From contig OY282560.1 of the NCBI GenBank assembly GCA_958295665.1, positions 41,603,044 through 41,667,043 of the forward strand: DNA of 64,000 bases, in the 5' to 3' direction. Positions 26,882 to 37,742 of this stretch are shown here, piece by piece (the first letter of the stretch is position 1; each line of letters begins with the position of its first letter). Below the pieces are notes generated by a model. It searched no databases. It was not told the DNA's origin and saw only the letters and a program-made list of their open reading frames with translations. A program made the position numbers and the translations under genes. This DNA comes from Tipula vernalis (Eukaryota; Arthropoda; Insecta; Diptera; Tipulidae).

Positions 26882-29180
26882 TTTTAAACCATTTAAATCG
26901 GCTGGTCCGGATCAAATTATACCAGCGGAACTTCAAAATAACTCAGTAATTATTCTTCCCTACCTGGAAGCTATATTCAAAGGGTGTTTGAAGCTGGGCT
27001 ATATTCCTAGGTACTGGACGGAGGTCAATGTGGTGTTCATACCGAAAGCGGGGAAAAGCTCACATGTCTATCCTAAGGACCTAAGACCAATAACTCTATC
27101 ATCCTTTCTTTTGAAAACCTTGGAAAGGCTGCTGGATGTATACATCAGAGATAAAATAGGTGCCAGGAAGTGGGCATCGTCACAGCATGCGTACACAAAG
27201 GGTAGATCTGTGGACACTGCTCTGCACGCCTTGGTGTCTACGATTGAGAAATCGATTAATTCGAAGGAATTCTGTTTGGTGGCCTTCCTGGATATAGAAG
27301 GCGCCTTTAATAATGTGAAAGCGGAGGCAATCAAGGAGGGATTGTCATTTTTGGAGGTGGACGTTCCTCTGATAGGGTTAATCAATTATATGCTGGGAAG
27401 CAGGATTGTTAGCTCGAAGTTGGGGGACTCCACCTTCAAGAGGCGAGTAACTAGGGGAACTCCGCAGGGGGGGGGGGGGGTTCTGTCCCCTCTTCTCTGG
27501 AACATAGTGGTAAACGGGTTACTACTTGAATTGGAGAGAGAGGGTATTGAAGTTATCGCGTACGCAGATGACGTAGCTTTAGCTGTTACCGGGAAATTCC
27601 TGGGCACGATTGTAGACGTAATGCAGAATGCGCTTACCATCGTTACGAAATGGGCTGGCAAATGTGGACTTGGTATTAACCCGTCCAAGACAGAGCTGGT
27701 ACTCTTTACTAAGAAATACAAAATCCCGGTAGTTGTCCCTCCTACCTTAAATGGCACGAGACTTGCTTTTAATGATAGAGCTAGATATCTGGGCATTATC
27801 TTGGACAGTAAGCTTAGTTGGAAGCCCAACATGTTGGAGAGAATAAACAAAGCTACTATTGCTTTGTACTCCTGTAGGAACGCCATTGGTCATAGATGGG
27901 GTCTGAAGCCGGAGCTGGTACACTGGCTCTACACCGCCGTAGTGAGACCTGTACTCATGTACGGGGTGGGTGTTTGGTGGCCAGCTCTGGACAAGGTAAC
28001 TTACAAAAGTAAGATTGAGAGAGTGCAAAGAACGGCCTGTATGCTTGTTAGCGGGGCATTGAGGTCAACACCGACAAGTGCCTTAGAGGTTATGTTGCAC
28101 CTTCTTCCGGTCGACATTTTTGGCAAACAGATGGCGGCAAATACGGCTGTACGACTTGCAGCCGTCTCTCAGTGGAGGTGTCTTAGTATAGGACACTCTA
28201 CTATCGTCAGATCGTTGAAGGATGATCTGGCGAATCTTGACTACATTAAACCTACTCTACGCTTCGAGAAGCGATTTCGGACCTCCTTCCCTTCAAGGGA
28301 ATCCTGGAGGGATAGACCGTTATCGGAAACCGAAGCGTTGCAATTCTTTACAGATGGCTCCAAGCTAGACGGCAAAGTAGGAGCTGGAGTATTCTGAGAC
28401 AAATTAAATGTAAATATTTCTATTCGTCTCCCTGATTACTGCAGCGTGTACCAAACTGAAGTCGTAGCGATTGAGGAGGTCATGACGTGGTTGAAGCATA
28501 ATGTGTTATCCTCAGACGATATCACAATCTATGTGGACAGTCAAGCGGCGATCCGGTCGTTAGAATCGGTGTCTTTGGCGTCACGGGTGGCGTTGAGTTG
28601 TCACTCATCTCTAAATGAGATGGGTGAGCATTTCAACATCCAGGTAGTCTGGGTCCCAGGTCACTCGGGCGTCATGGGGAACTGCAGGGCAGATGAACTT
28701 GCTAGGCATGGTACGACTCTCCAGCTGCAACCGGAAAGGGCAATTCTGGGGAGGCCTATCACAGCGCTGAGACAAGCACTTGGGAAGCAGGCGCTATCCT
28801 CAGCGGGGGAAAGGTGGTCTAACACCCTCACCTGTAGAGTTGCAAGACAAGTTTGGCCAAAGCTGGACTTGGGGCGCACTAGGGCATTAATATCCTTACG
28901 CAGATGTGAATTAAGAACGGTCGTAGGAATTTTCACGGGACACTGCCTTTTTGGAGAACATGCAAGAAGTTTGGCTCTGGAGGCTAATGACTTCTGCAGA
29001 AGCTGCTTGGACGAAGAGGAGGAAGAGACGTTGGTCCACTTCCTTTGCTCGTGTCCAGCATTGGCTCTCAGAAGGCACAAACACTTAGGTAAGTTCAGGA
29101 TGGACTGCCTCTCGGATCTCGAAAACATTAAAGTGCGGGACGTCTTACGCTACATAAGTAGCTCGAAATGGTTCCAATAG
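26882..29180 (+). pseudogene. Retrotransposon ORF2, 3' part: reverse transcriptase and RNase H
   Basis: Continues ORF2 directly after the insertion with FKPFKSAGPD. Reverse-transcriptase blocks follow: VVFIPKAGKSS, KDLRPITLSSFLLKTLERL, FLDIEGAFNNV, TPQGG, and the catalytic AYADD near 27555. The RNase H domain starts with FFTDGSKLDG and continues YVDSQAAIRS and WVPGHSGVMGN; the C terminus has CRSC...HFLCSCPAL. Two lesions are visible. The TPQG block has four glycines instead of two because of a run of 14 G at 27467-27480. A TGA stop at 28395-28397 interrupts RNase H after GAGVF while the same frame resumes at once. The ORF ends at TAG 29178-29180. Confidence 0.88.
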
Positions 29181-29277
29181 GGGTAAAAGGGGATACATCC
29201 TGTGGTATCAAAATGGACCGTCACCGGTCTAAGTGTGCGTAAGCAGCCACTCCAACCTAACCTAACCTTGGTATGAA

Positions 29278-29363
29278 ACAATTTAAATTTTCGACTGAAA
29301 TGATGTATTTCACTAGAAAATATTGGGCGACTTTTTTTGATCGAATTTCAAGAATACGGGCCC
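29278..29363. mobile_element. MITE copy 2, right part
   Basis: Resumes MITE copy 2 just after the retrotransposon's right target duplication (29268-29277) and ends in aatttcaagaatacgggccc, the inverted complement of its left end. Confidence 0.8.
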
Positions 29364-29419
29364 GCCCCGGTATCAAGTCACCGGCCACTTTTTTCGGTGA
29401 ATTTCTAGAATATGGGCCC
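29364..29419. mobile_element. Inverted fragment of the same MITE family
   Basis: The reverse complement of this 56-bp stretch reads gggcccatattctagaaatt then caccg, matching the left end of the two MITE copies. It adjoins copy 2 directly, so the composite has inverted copies of the same end on both outer sides. Confidence 0.65.
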
Positions 29420-29654
29420 AGGTCTTTTGGGTAATTTTCGGTTTTTCGATAACTATCATTGTTTTGTTATTAGGTCAAATATTTTGTTGGTCTTTGTTAT
29501 TTTGTTGGTTACATTGCATCCGTCCCATCTGTTTAAACTGACATTTGAAAAACAAATAAAAAAATTAAATGGAAGACTACGAGACTAAAATCTTTAGAAA
29601 TTCTCTTTGATTTATACCTTTTGTATAAACCATATTATAAAATTTATAAGAAAA

Positions 29655-29813
29655 AAAGAAGATGGTCCATTAAATCTGGACGAATCCGGGTATTTTAAGA
29701 CTAGCTTTCTTCAAATGAAAGAGTTAGATAGTGACGAATTCTTCATCCAAACTAGAATGACCAGGGATATCTATGATTTGTTATTAAATTTAGTTAATCG
29801 AAAATCCCTATGA
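29655..29813 (+). pseudogene. Possible N-terminal scrap of a PIF/Harbinger-type transposase
   Basis: A short frame contains GYFKTSFLQM, DEFFIQTRMTRDIYDLLLNL and a stop soon after. The pattern D-x-F-(4)-RM(T/S)-(3)-(F/Y)D-LL resembles the conserved N-terminal region of HARBI1-like nucleases. Nothing downstream continues the family, so at best it is a relic. The surrounding 29420-30134 is otherwise AT-rich without a supported gene. Confidence 0.3.
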
Positions 29814-30134
29814 AGTTCCAGCCAACTTCTCACGTTAGGTAAAAAAAAATTAATTTGATTTGTTTGGTTAAGATGTTCCGTCATTCCGTAAATTCTAAAC
29901 TTTTTGAAAAAACGGATGAGCTCGTCCGTCTCTTTCCATTTTATTATAACTAACCATCCGTTTCTTCATACAAAATATACAGAAAATGTATAAAACTAAT
30001 TTGGACGGAAAAACGGAACGGATCCATTGTAACCCCACCTTTACTCTTCATGAAAACGGTACGAATTAGCGCCGCCATGTTTTCAACTCAACGAAACCTA
30101 AACCTATTTGAACTCGGTACATGGAAACATGGTA

Positions 30135-30401
30135 CAGTTGAAACTCGACTATCCGGGACCGGAGGATTCCCGGAAAATCAAAAATCCCGCTTGATCGAAT
30201 TTTTCAGTTTTATAAAGAAATACAAAATATACATACCGTACAAATATGTACAACACGAAAACAACACTGTTGCCAAAATTTAACGAAAAATGAAAAATCC
30301 CGGTTAATTAATTGAAATTCTGGATAAACAAGTGACAAAAAAATCGACTGTGTACAAAAAAATCACGGATAATAGGATCCCGGAAAATCGAGCTTCGAAT
30401 G
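30135..30401. mobile_element. Pogo/Tigger-like MITE (267 bp)
   Basis: The left end cagttgaaactcgactatcc and the inverted right end cattcgaagctcgattttcc are imperfect terminal inverted repeats of about 26 bp, each flanked by TA. TA target sites and ends of the form CAGTTGAA...TATCCGG are typical of pogo/Tigger-derived elements. It lies 160 bp upstream of the eEFSec start. Confidence 0.6.
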
Positions 30402-30562
30402 TATATTACAAGCCAAATTTCACCATAATCGGTTAAGAAATAACCGCTTTGTAATAGACTACCAACATGTTAACTTCATAAAAAAAAAAAAAATCGAAAC
30501 GTCAATCTGTCAAAATATAACATAAAAAAGTTCTAACATTGTTGATTTTATTTTGAACCGGG

Positions 30563-32110
30563 ATGCTGTTAAATTTAAATATTGGTCTTTTAGGCCATGT
30601 CGATTCGGGTAAAACATCACTAGCCAAAGTATTAAGTGAAACGTCGGGCACCGCAGCATTCGATAAAAATCCCCAGTCCCAGGAGCGCGGTATAACAATT
30701 GATTTGGGATTTAGTTCGTTAATCACCGAGATTCCGGCTAAACTAAAATCGGATCCACGCAACCAGTATGATCATCTACAATTCACATTTGTCGATTGCC
30801 CCGGGCATGCAAGTCTTATAAAAACGATTATTGGTGGGGCCCAAATAATAGATTTTATGATTTTAGTGATTGATATCGGGAAAGGGGTTCAAACCCAAAC
30901 TTCTGAGTGTATCGTTATCGGAGAGCTTACATGTAAACGGATGATTATTGTATTGAATAAAATTGATCAGCTTGAACTAGATCAGCGAGATAAATCGATC
31001 GAAAAAATGTCGAAACGCATAAGAAAAGCGCTGAGTGGGACATGCTTTGCCGCATCACAAATCACTCCAGTTTCGGCCACGCAAAACATTAATATTGAAA
31101 AATTAATCGATGAACTGAAAGAATTTTCATTTATTCCCCAACGGAATTTAGATCTGCCCTTTGTATTATCGGTTGATCACTGTTTTTTGATTAAAGGACA
31201 GGGCACAATATGCACGGGAACAATTCTGCAAGGTAAAGTGTCAATCAACGATGACATCGAAATTCCTCACCTCAAAGAGGTACGCAAAGTGAAATCCATA
31301 CAAATGTTTCGAAAACCGATGACTTCTGCGGTCCAAGGTGATCGAATCGGTATGTGCATCACAAAAATTGATTCGGATATATTTGAGCGGGGCCTTATAT
31401 CGGCGGTTAATTATTTAAGTACCGTCAAACTTGGAATTATAAAATTTCATCCAATCAAATATTTTCGCGGGAAAATCAAATCGAAATCCAAAATTCATAT
31501 AACAATCGGACATGAAACTTCTATGGCAACGGTTACACTGTTCAATGCAACTTCAGACTATGGTTTCAGTATATCAAATGAGTACGAGTACCTAGAAGAA
31601 TACGACAACGAGGCCGAAATGAAGACAACCATATTCGCTCTATTAGAATTTGATAGACTAATTCTAACATCTCACAATGCGCTACTAATCGGATCAAAAC
31701 TCGATATGGATATACACAAATCAACTTGCCGCTTGGGATTCTACGGCAATCTAATATCCTTATGTGATTTTAAGAACTCCGCCCACTTTCTAGAAAATTT
31801 AAAAGTGTACAAAATTAAATGTAAAGAGGGTAAAATCCTGCGGGTTACAAACAAAACCGAACTGATCTCATCGAATCTATTCAAAAAGGAAACAACAAGA
31901 GAAATATTTGTTGGAATGAAGGTGAGCTTAACGTCAGGTGAGACCGGAAAAATTGAAAGCACATTTGGTCAAACTTCAAAAGTTAAAATCCGATTAGATA
32001 CTGAGCTATCTGACGGAAGTGCTAAGTTGATCACTGAGAATCAAACCAAAATACTGTTAAAGTACAAGAAATACATTTTCGGCAATAAAAATATGAAATT
32101 GGTACAGTAA
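30563..32110 (+). CDS. eEFSec: Selenocysteine-specific elongation factor eEFSec
   Basis: A single uninterrupted frame of 515 residues starting at ATG 30563. It is a translational GTPase that brings selenocysteyl-tRNA to the ribosome at recoded UGA codons in the cytosol. G motifs are intact: GHVDSGKT at residues 11-18, Thr45 in GITIDLGF, DCPGH at 78-82, NKID at 132-135. The SQERGITIDLGF context is the SelB/eEFSec form rather than EF-1A. Domains II and III follow (DHCFLIKGQGTICTGTILQG region), then the eEFSec-specific domain IV ending near residue 515. Length matches insect orthologs. Its integrity implies the organism still makes selenoproteins, a pathway lost in several insect orders. The Sen15-like gene converges on its 3' end with 18 bp between stops. 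Confidence 0.95.
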   Translation: MLLNLNIGLLGHVDSGKTSLAKVLSETSGTAAFDKNPQSQERGITIDLGFSSLITEIPAKLKSDPRNQYDHLQFTFVDCPGHASLIKTIIGGAQIIDFMILVIDIGKGVQTQTSECIVIGELTCKRMIIVLNKIDQLELDQRDKSIEKMSKRIRKALSGTCFAASQITPVSATQNINIEKLIDELKEFSFIPQRNLDLPFVLSVDHCFLIKGQGTICTGTILQGKVSINDDIEIPHLKEVRKVKSIQMFRKPMTSAVQGDRIGMCITKIDSDIFERGLISAVNYLSTVKLGIIKFHPIKYFRGKIKSKSKIHITIGHETSMATVTLFNATSDYGFSISNEYEYLEEYDNEAEMKTTIFALLEFDRLILTSHNALLIGSKLDMDIHKSTCRLGFYGNLISLCDFKNSAHFLENLKVYKIKCKEGKILRVTNKTELISSNLFKKETTREIFVGMKVSLTSGETGKIESTFGQTSKVKIRLDTELSDGSAKLITENQTKILLKYKKYIFGNKNMKLVQ

Positions 32111-32128
32111 ATATCGTTTGTAGTTTTA

Positions 32129-32569
32129 TTAAATTTCGTTTAAATCAAAATTATTAAATTCATAGTACAGAATTGTTAGATTGCTATCGCAAATAGCTAG
32201 AATCAAGTTATACTTCTCCGAGTAGTTGAGTTCAGTTCGTAATCGATTTAATAGGTGTAAATCTATTTTAGTGTCAAAATAGATCGGGATATATACTTCC
32301 AATTGCTTATCACTATTTCGATACTGTAAACAACAAGTTTTGGCCATTTTCAAATACAAAATTTTTAGATTATCGCCCAATTTGCTGTCTGGTTTAGCAT
32401 CGATTAACTCACTAAACACTTGCCTAATAATTTGTATGTTTGCTCGATCATCACAACCTAATGCCTCAATGTAACTTGTCTAGAAAATAACATTTAACTA
32501 TTTATTAGTTTTTAATTAATGAAAAATTAATTTTTAATTATGTATGTATGTACTCACCAAATCTGTCAT
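32129..32569 (-). CDS. Tsen15: tRNA-splicing endonuclease subunit Sen15-like
   Basis: Two exons on the minus strand: 32569-32558 (ATG ACA GAT TTG) and 32479-32129. The intron of 78 bp has a GTGAGT donor and a TTTTCTAG acceptor in phase 0. The product is about 120 residues, beginning MTDLTSYIEALG. The C-terminal half, with VYIPIYFDTK, KYNLILAICDSNLTILYYEF, matches the Sen15 fold (LAIVDSDSTVVYY-type strand pair). Sen15 is a structural, non-catalytic subunit of the heterotetramer that excises tRNA introns. The family is short and diverged, so I rely on the pattern near the C terminus. Its 3' end converges with eEFSec. Confidence 0.8.
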
Positions 32570-33186
32570 TTTTGACGAAATCGCACGTGTGTAAGCAATT
32601 TGTTGCTTATTTCGGTAATCAAAACAAAACTAGTACTGTTTTGTGCTTAAAGTTGCATACATAACAAATAAACAAATTCTAGTACATTATTGTCTGTTAT
32701 AAAACAGCATCCGAGCTTTTTTGCGTACTTTTGTTGCATCTTCGGAAAAGTGAAAACGTGAAAATATCCTCTGAAGAGTATTTTTTTTTTTTGAATAAGT
32801 AATTGAAAATTTTCTTTTATATACTTTTGTGTTTAAGGCCATAAACTGTACATTTGTTAATTAAATGTTCAAGGTGTGCAACGATACAGCGAGATGAAAA
32901 TTTAAAATTTGTTAAAAATTATTTTTGTACGGGTTTTCTCCCGAAACAAAGAGATAAGGAAAAATCAATAAAAAATTTTCATTTGATTAGGTTTCCTATT
33001 TATTGTGTCGTTTGTGCGTTCTTGTGTATTTGTGTTGTGTGGTCTGGAAAAAAATAAAATTAAATTTATTTTAAGTGCGATAACATCGCGCTCGTTACAA
33101 TATTATTTCATGCAGATTTTAATGTGAATTTTTTTTCTCTGGTGAAAGACAAAGGAATAGCCGCGCGCATACCAATTCGAGCCATA
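32570..33186. promoter_or_regulatory. Divergent promoter/5' UTR region between Sen15-like and hikaru genki
   Basis: This 617-bp stretch separates two outward-facing start codons. A TATAAAA at 32698-32704 could direct the rightward transcript, with a start expected near 32730. A minimal upstream frame (ATG TGA at 33122) lies in the presumed hikaru genki leader. No protein-coding frame is supported; the short frame near 32854 lacks any family features. Confidence 0.4.
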
Positions 33187-36100
33187 ATGAAAATTGTATC
33201 AAATTTATTTTTGCTAGTAATTTTGTTTTATGCTGTATTATGTAATGGGGACGCAGAGACCGACGATAATTCCGAGGATGTAACCCCGACGACCGTTGAA
33301 CCGGGTGAGTATTTTTATGAAATACAAAGCATATAGAATAGATTTAGGGTGAGTAGTATTAACACAAACACGTTGGCATATTTTGTTGGTTACTTTGTGT
33401 AATATTATTTAATTGGTTCAAGGAGTTCTGACTTACGATTAAGCCATTGTAAGTTATTAAAGCTTTTTGAGAAACATGACGAGGTGGCCGAGTGGTTAAG
33501 GCGTTGGACTGCTAATCCAATGTGCTCTGCACGCGTGGGTTCGAATCCCATCCTCGTCGCACGTTTTTTTTTTGCGTTTTTGTTTTATGTTTTGTTTGGT
33601 AAACTATTTTTGCCTCAGGCTGAAATTTTTCACTGAAAGCCATATTATTCATTCTTTTAAACGTGATTATATACATCAGAACACCTTCAGAAAAAAGAAT
33701 TTTTGTGAATTTCAAACTTCCGAATAATTTAAAATAAATCAAACTCGTGTTTTTAGTATGTAAAAATTCTACCACAAAATATAAAATTTACTAGTGGTAT
33801 GGTAACTAAGTTTTACATTCGGGAGTAAGAAGTAGAACATCTGGGCGGGTAAAGTACATTGCCCACTAAAATTATTGAATTTTCAATAAATAAAAAAAAA
33901 TTACTCGCTTTAAATTGTTTCCGTCCGGGTTCGAACCGGAGACCTTCTGCGTGTGAAGCAGACGTGATAACCACTACACTACGGAAACGATGTGAATTTT
34001 AGTGTTAAATATCATATTTGATTCGCCAACCAATTATTAATAAAAGATAAGAAAATTAGATAGGCTATACGTATAAAGAATAAATTTGTCAAGGCCAGAC
34101 TAATTAGCGTATTATAGTTCGTGACCAAGATTTTAATTTCCCTTATACACATTTGTGGTTTTAAGAGAGGAAGTAAGTGAAATCTACGCTAAGTTAATTA
34201 TAAAGGATGCAAGGAAAAGTTATGAAAATTAGAACCACCTAGGTTGTACTATATAGTATATATAGTACATAATAATAAACAACCAAAAGGGGCATTACAT
34301 GAACAAAGATATTTTTGCTCTTACCTTATATTTTACATGTTAATTTTGAATTTTCAGCCACTGAACGATAACTTAACACTGAAAATCTTACTTCGGCAAA
34401 CCAAGGTCAACAAAAATGAGTCCACGTTTCTCCGTATAAAAAACGCGTTTTGTCGCTTCTGAGTAATCTATGCTACAAACGCCTAAAATATTTTGCGAAC
34501 TTATATTAACAATGCTAAAGCTTTTTAGTTTTTGTTGATTATGTTGGAAATTCATACAAATCTGTAAAAAACAACTTGTCGCAAGATACCTACCTACCTA
34601 CCTAATCATAAAATGTCAAACTGATTTTTTTTTAATAAAATGCTCAAATATTTTGTATTTAAAAAACCAAATAATCCGTAATTTGTTTCCGTCCGGGTTC
34701 GAACCGGAGACCTTCTGCGTGTGAAGCAGACGTGATAACCACTACACTACGGAAACGATGTACAACAAATGATTTTTTTTGTTATGTCTAAAAAATAAAT
34801 TTTCCATAACGTTTATTTTATTTTTGTGTTTTGATACAATTCTAGCCGAAGAATTGTCATTCGGATGCCCACCGCCCAGCATACGATATTCTCGTATTCG
34901 TAAAACTGATACAACTGAAACCATTTTAAAATATGAAACTACCCAACTGTATCTACCCGAAGATATGGGCTCAGAAAATTTCGACATTGGCGGTCACCTC
35001 GATATGGACGCAATCGGTGGATCGAGTGGCAGTAGTCGAGCACAACTTCATGCAAATGCCAACAATAAAAATTATGATCGACGCACACGATATACCGATT
35101 TAAATCAATATCTATGGGATGATCAAATAAAAAATTTACGATCTAGTAACAATCAAACAGCAGCCCAAAATGATACGAAGTCGTCGGTGGCGGGAAACGG
35201 CCGCAATAAGCGTGATATTCTCGGCGGAATGAATAAAAAGCATAACAAAGATCAGCTAAAAAAAAAATTGAATGATAATTTAAAAGGTGATGTGGGTAAA
35301 AATGAATTTTTAACGCGTCAAAAACGAAAATCCGGTAAAACTACAGGAGCCCTAAGCCGGCCAAAAGCCGATACGGGAAGTTCAAAAGCATCACAGAGTA
35401 GTCGTAAAATTCAAAGTGGAAATTTTGATGAAGACTCTGGTGGTATGCCTCATCCGGATGAGGACACTTCATCGTCAGAATCACATGAGGAAGAAGGGCA
35501 TGATACCAGTTCGGAGGAAACTAATTTCCGAGAAGTGAACGAAGTTCGATTCCCAGGCGAAATAGGGCCGATGGGTGATCGCCGCCTATGCAAAATAAAA
35601 TGCATTAAAGGGAAATGGATTGGGCCACTATGCGCCACCGATGAAGGTATATTAAAAAATTAATTAAATTTTTAAATCAATTTTTTTGTTTTAGCTTCAA
35701 TAAAAATACAGATGAAATTAATTTTTTGTTTTCAATTTGCTTAAACAACATTTTAATCAAATATTTTAAACTAAATGTAAAATTAATTAATAAAACAAAC
35801 TATTTAATTACTTGATTAATAAAATAATAAATTAAATTAAATTCAAATTTTTCTTTTTTTTTTTCTATTTGTATGGGGGATTTTCCTTTAAAAAAAATTT
35901 ATAAAAAAACTCAATTCGCAAAAAGATGGATCCGGCATTATGAATTTTCAACCGCTCTATAAAAGTTGTTTCATTGACCGAATCTCGGCCTATTTACTGT
36001 TAAGCTACAAAAATGTATCTGTGGTGAGTGTTAATTTGACAATATTTTTAACAAATTTTTTTTAATGATGACTGAATTTTAATTTTTAATTATTTTAAAA

Positions 36101-37742
36101 TAGAAATTGCGTGCGACATTTTCTTTTTTTTTTTGAATCTGTGCGATTCCGTTGAGTACAATTCAGCCAGATACAATTCAATCGGATACACTTTTCTCTC
36201 GTCTCTTGACCTGTACAAAAACGTAGGCACGCAATCCTTCCAAAGATCCATCATTAAAATTTCCATAAATACAATAACAAACTTTAGCCGAAAAGAAGTG
36301 TATCCGTTGAATTGTTTTGGTTGATTGTACTCCATATTAGATTTTCCTTATATAAATAGTTTTGTCTGAATGTTTTGATCCCACCAAAATTCGCTAAAGT
36401 ATGTCCCAAAATTATTCTGTTGTAAAATTTAGTCCGTAGGATGGGTTTTGCCACATGGCCATTTCTTACAAGCCCGCTGTACCGAACTTGGTTTGTACAA
36501 ACTATTAGGTGAATCTAGAGTATTGTGCTCAAATGGTTTATGGGCACCACGAATGCCATCATGTGTTCCAACCACTTTACTCACTAACAATTCGGACGAT
36601 AGTCCACCATCGGTAAAAATTAAAATTGGAACAGGATCTGGTGCTGTTGAACCATCCGGTGTGCTTGCAGTTCTACCCTCGAGCACTGTATATCTCGATT
36701 GTATCTATCCAAGGCGGCGTGGTACACCTGAATGGACTTGGACAGGATGGTTCCGACATTATTCCACCGGATGGTCAGCACTGCCCGAAGAGAAAGCAAC
36801 AAAATTCCGATTGACTATTAAAGATATACAAGCTTCAGATTCTGGAACGTTCACGTGTGCTTCACCAAGAGGTTTAACGAACAGCATTGTGATTGTGGTG
36901 ACAAGTACGTTGTGATTTTGTGAGTGTCTCTTTAAAGAATTTGTAATTAGCATTATTTTCTTTTTTTTTAAGATTCACAATGTCCTCTAGTACCGGATGC
37001 CCAGCATCCACTATCACTACAACTTGAAGGAAACAAATTGGGCCAGAAAGCGATATACACATGCCCATTGGGTTATATATTAAAAGGGACAGCAAATTCA
37101 ACGTGTCTAGCATCAGGAAATTGGTCTTCACCTCCACCAACATGCCATCCAGTGCAATGTCCCAAACTCGAATTAGAAGATCCACATTTGAGTTTGGTTG
37201 AACTAAATGCGTCGGCATGGGGACGTGCTGTATTCAGTTGTTCATGGGGCTATAAGTTAAGTGGACCACCGGGAGTCGAATGTGAACCGGCGGGAGTATG
37301 GAGTGGGCCAGTGCCAAGATGTCGAGCGATACAGTGTCCCCAACCATTAGTTCCAATAAACGGACGAATCGATGGCGCTAGTAGCGTATCAACAATAACC
37401 GGCCACCGTCGTTATGCAGTCGGCGCTCTAGTTACTTTCAGTTGTTCCGACGGCCATATCCTAGAAGGCGAAGCCAGTATCGTATGCACTGAAACCGGAT
37501 TTTGGTCACATCCGCCACCATTTTGTAAATCACAATGCTCATACCCGGGTGATCCACCAAATGGTTTAATAGCCCCTCTAAAATTCCAATATGACCCGGG
37601 CGATACTCTCAGTGTACAATGTCGACCCGGTTTTATTGAATACAGTATTTCGGGCACTGTTCAACCTGAAAGACCTAAATGTTTACCCGATGGGAATTGG
37701 AGCGCACCTGTGCCACAATGTAAAAATTATGAAGAAGTTTAA
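33187..37742 (+). CDS. hig: hikaru genki (secreted synaptic-cleft Ig/CCP protein)
   Basis: Five coding exons: 33187-33304, 34846-35646, 35926-36023, 36433-36904, 36973-37742; all junctions are GT-AG and in phase, giving 752 residues. ATG 33187 opens a signal peptide ([21 protein letters not shown]); I prefer it to the upstream non-ATG frame. Exon 2 encodes a first cysteine-containing segment and a long acidic/basic low-complexity region with RNKR and RQKR, possible furin sites. Exon 3 adds a short conserved stretch; its acceptor has a weak pyrimidine tract. Exon 4 holds a CCP-like module and an Ig domain (YLDC...DSGTFTC). Exon 5 encodes about four CCP/sushi modules with paired Cys and WS-PP-C endings, finishing KNYEEV. 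In Drosophila the protein acts in the synaptic cleft with acetylcholine receptors. AATAAA at 37852 is a likely poly(A) signal. Confidence 0.92.
33478..33559 (+). tRNA. tRNA-Ser (anticodon GCT)
   Basis: An 82-nt cloverleaf in intron 1 of hikaru genki. Acceptor arm gacgagg pairs with cctcgtc, discriminator G; A box tggccgagtgg, anticodon GCT in ggactgctaatcc, a long class II variable arm, and B box ggttcgaatcc. A pol III terminator (t-run) follows within 5 bases. Confidence 0.96.
33916..33988 (-). tRNA. tRNA-Val (anticodon CAC), copy 1
   Basis: Read on the minus strand, gtttccg pairs with cggaaac, discriminator A; the D arm is gtgtagtggttatcac, anticodon CAC lies in ctgcttcacacgcag, and the T arm is tccggttcgaacccgga. 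A t-run lies downstream on the minus strand. It is antisense to the host gene. Confidence 0.96.
34684..34756 (-). tRNA. tRNA-Val (anticodon CAC), copy 2
   Basis: Identical over all 73 nt to the copy 768 bp to the left, in the same orientation; the immediate 5' flank (gatgt on the plus strand) is also shared. It lies 90 bp before exon 2 of hikaru genki. Confidence 0.96.
36154..36332. mobile_element. MITE with about 42-bp terminal inverted repeats (179 bp)
   Basis: The left end gagtacaattcagccagata and the inverted right end gagtacaatcaaccaaaaca continue in parallel to atacactt on both sides. The element lies in intron 3 of hikaru genki. No clear target duplication is seen, and the short frames on both strands are products of the repeat. 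Confidence 0.65.

Larger units (their letters stand above)
21309..29267 (+). mobile_element. LOA-like non-LTR retrotransposon, full-length but dead and interrupted
   Basis: A GC-richer block bounded by the 10-bp direct repeat ttggtatgaa (21299-21308 and 29268-29277), so it inserted into MITE copy 2. In order it has a 5' untranslated region of about 620 bp, ORF1, ORF2 with APE-type endonuclease, reverse transcriptase, RNase H and a C-terminal cysteine/histidine motif, then a short 3' end with a ccaacctaacctaacct tail rather than poly(A). Removing the 2.29-kb insertion and one 4-bp duplicate leaves about 5.66 kb. The RNase H domain and the ORF1 type favour the LOA/Lian/Bilbo group over Jockey; the clade is inference from domain order and remembered motifs. 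The copy is dead: an LTR-like insertion, an in-frame stop and a changed endonuclease residue. Confidence 0.85.

Noticed and set aside
30050..30283. 77-residue frame upstream of eEFSec
   Set aside because: Overlaps the left end of the pogo-like MITE and shows no conserved motif.
33512..33775. 87-residue minus-strand frame in hikaru genki intron 1
   Set aside because: Its C-terminal end (GWDSNPRV) is the antisense of the tRNA-Ser gene.
34244..34462. 72-residue frame between the two tRNA-Val genes
   Set aside because: Intronic, AT-rich, no family features and not in phase with the flanking exons.
36090..36335. Two overlapping opposite-strand frames in hikaru genki intron 3
   Set aside because: Both are generated by the inverted repeats of the 179-bp MITE.
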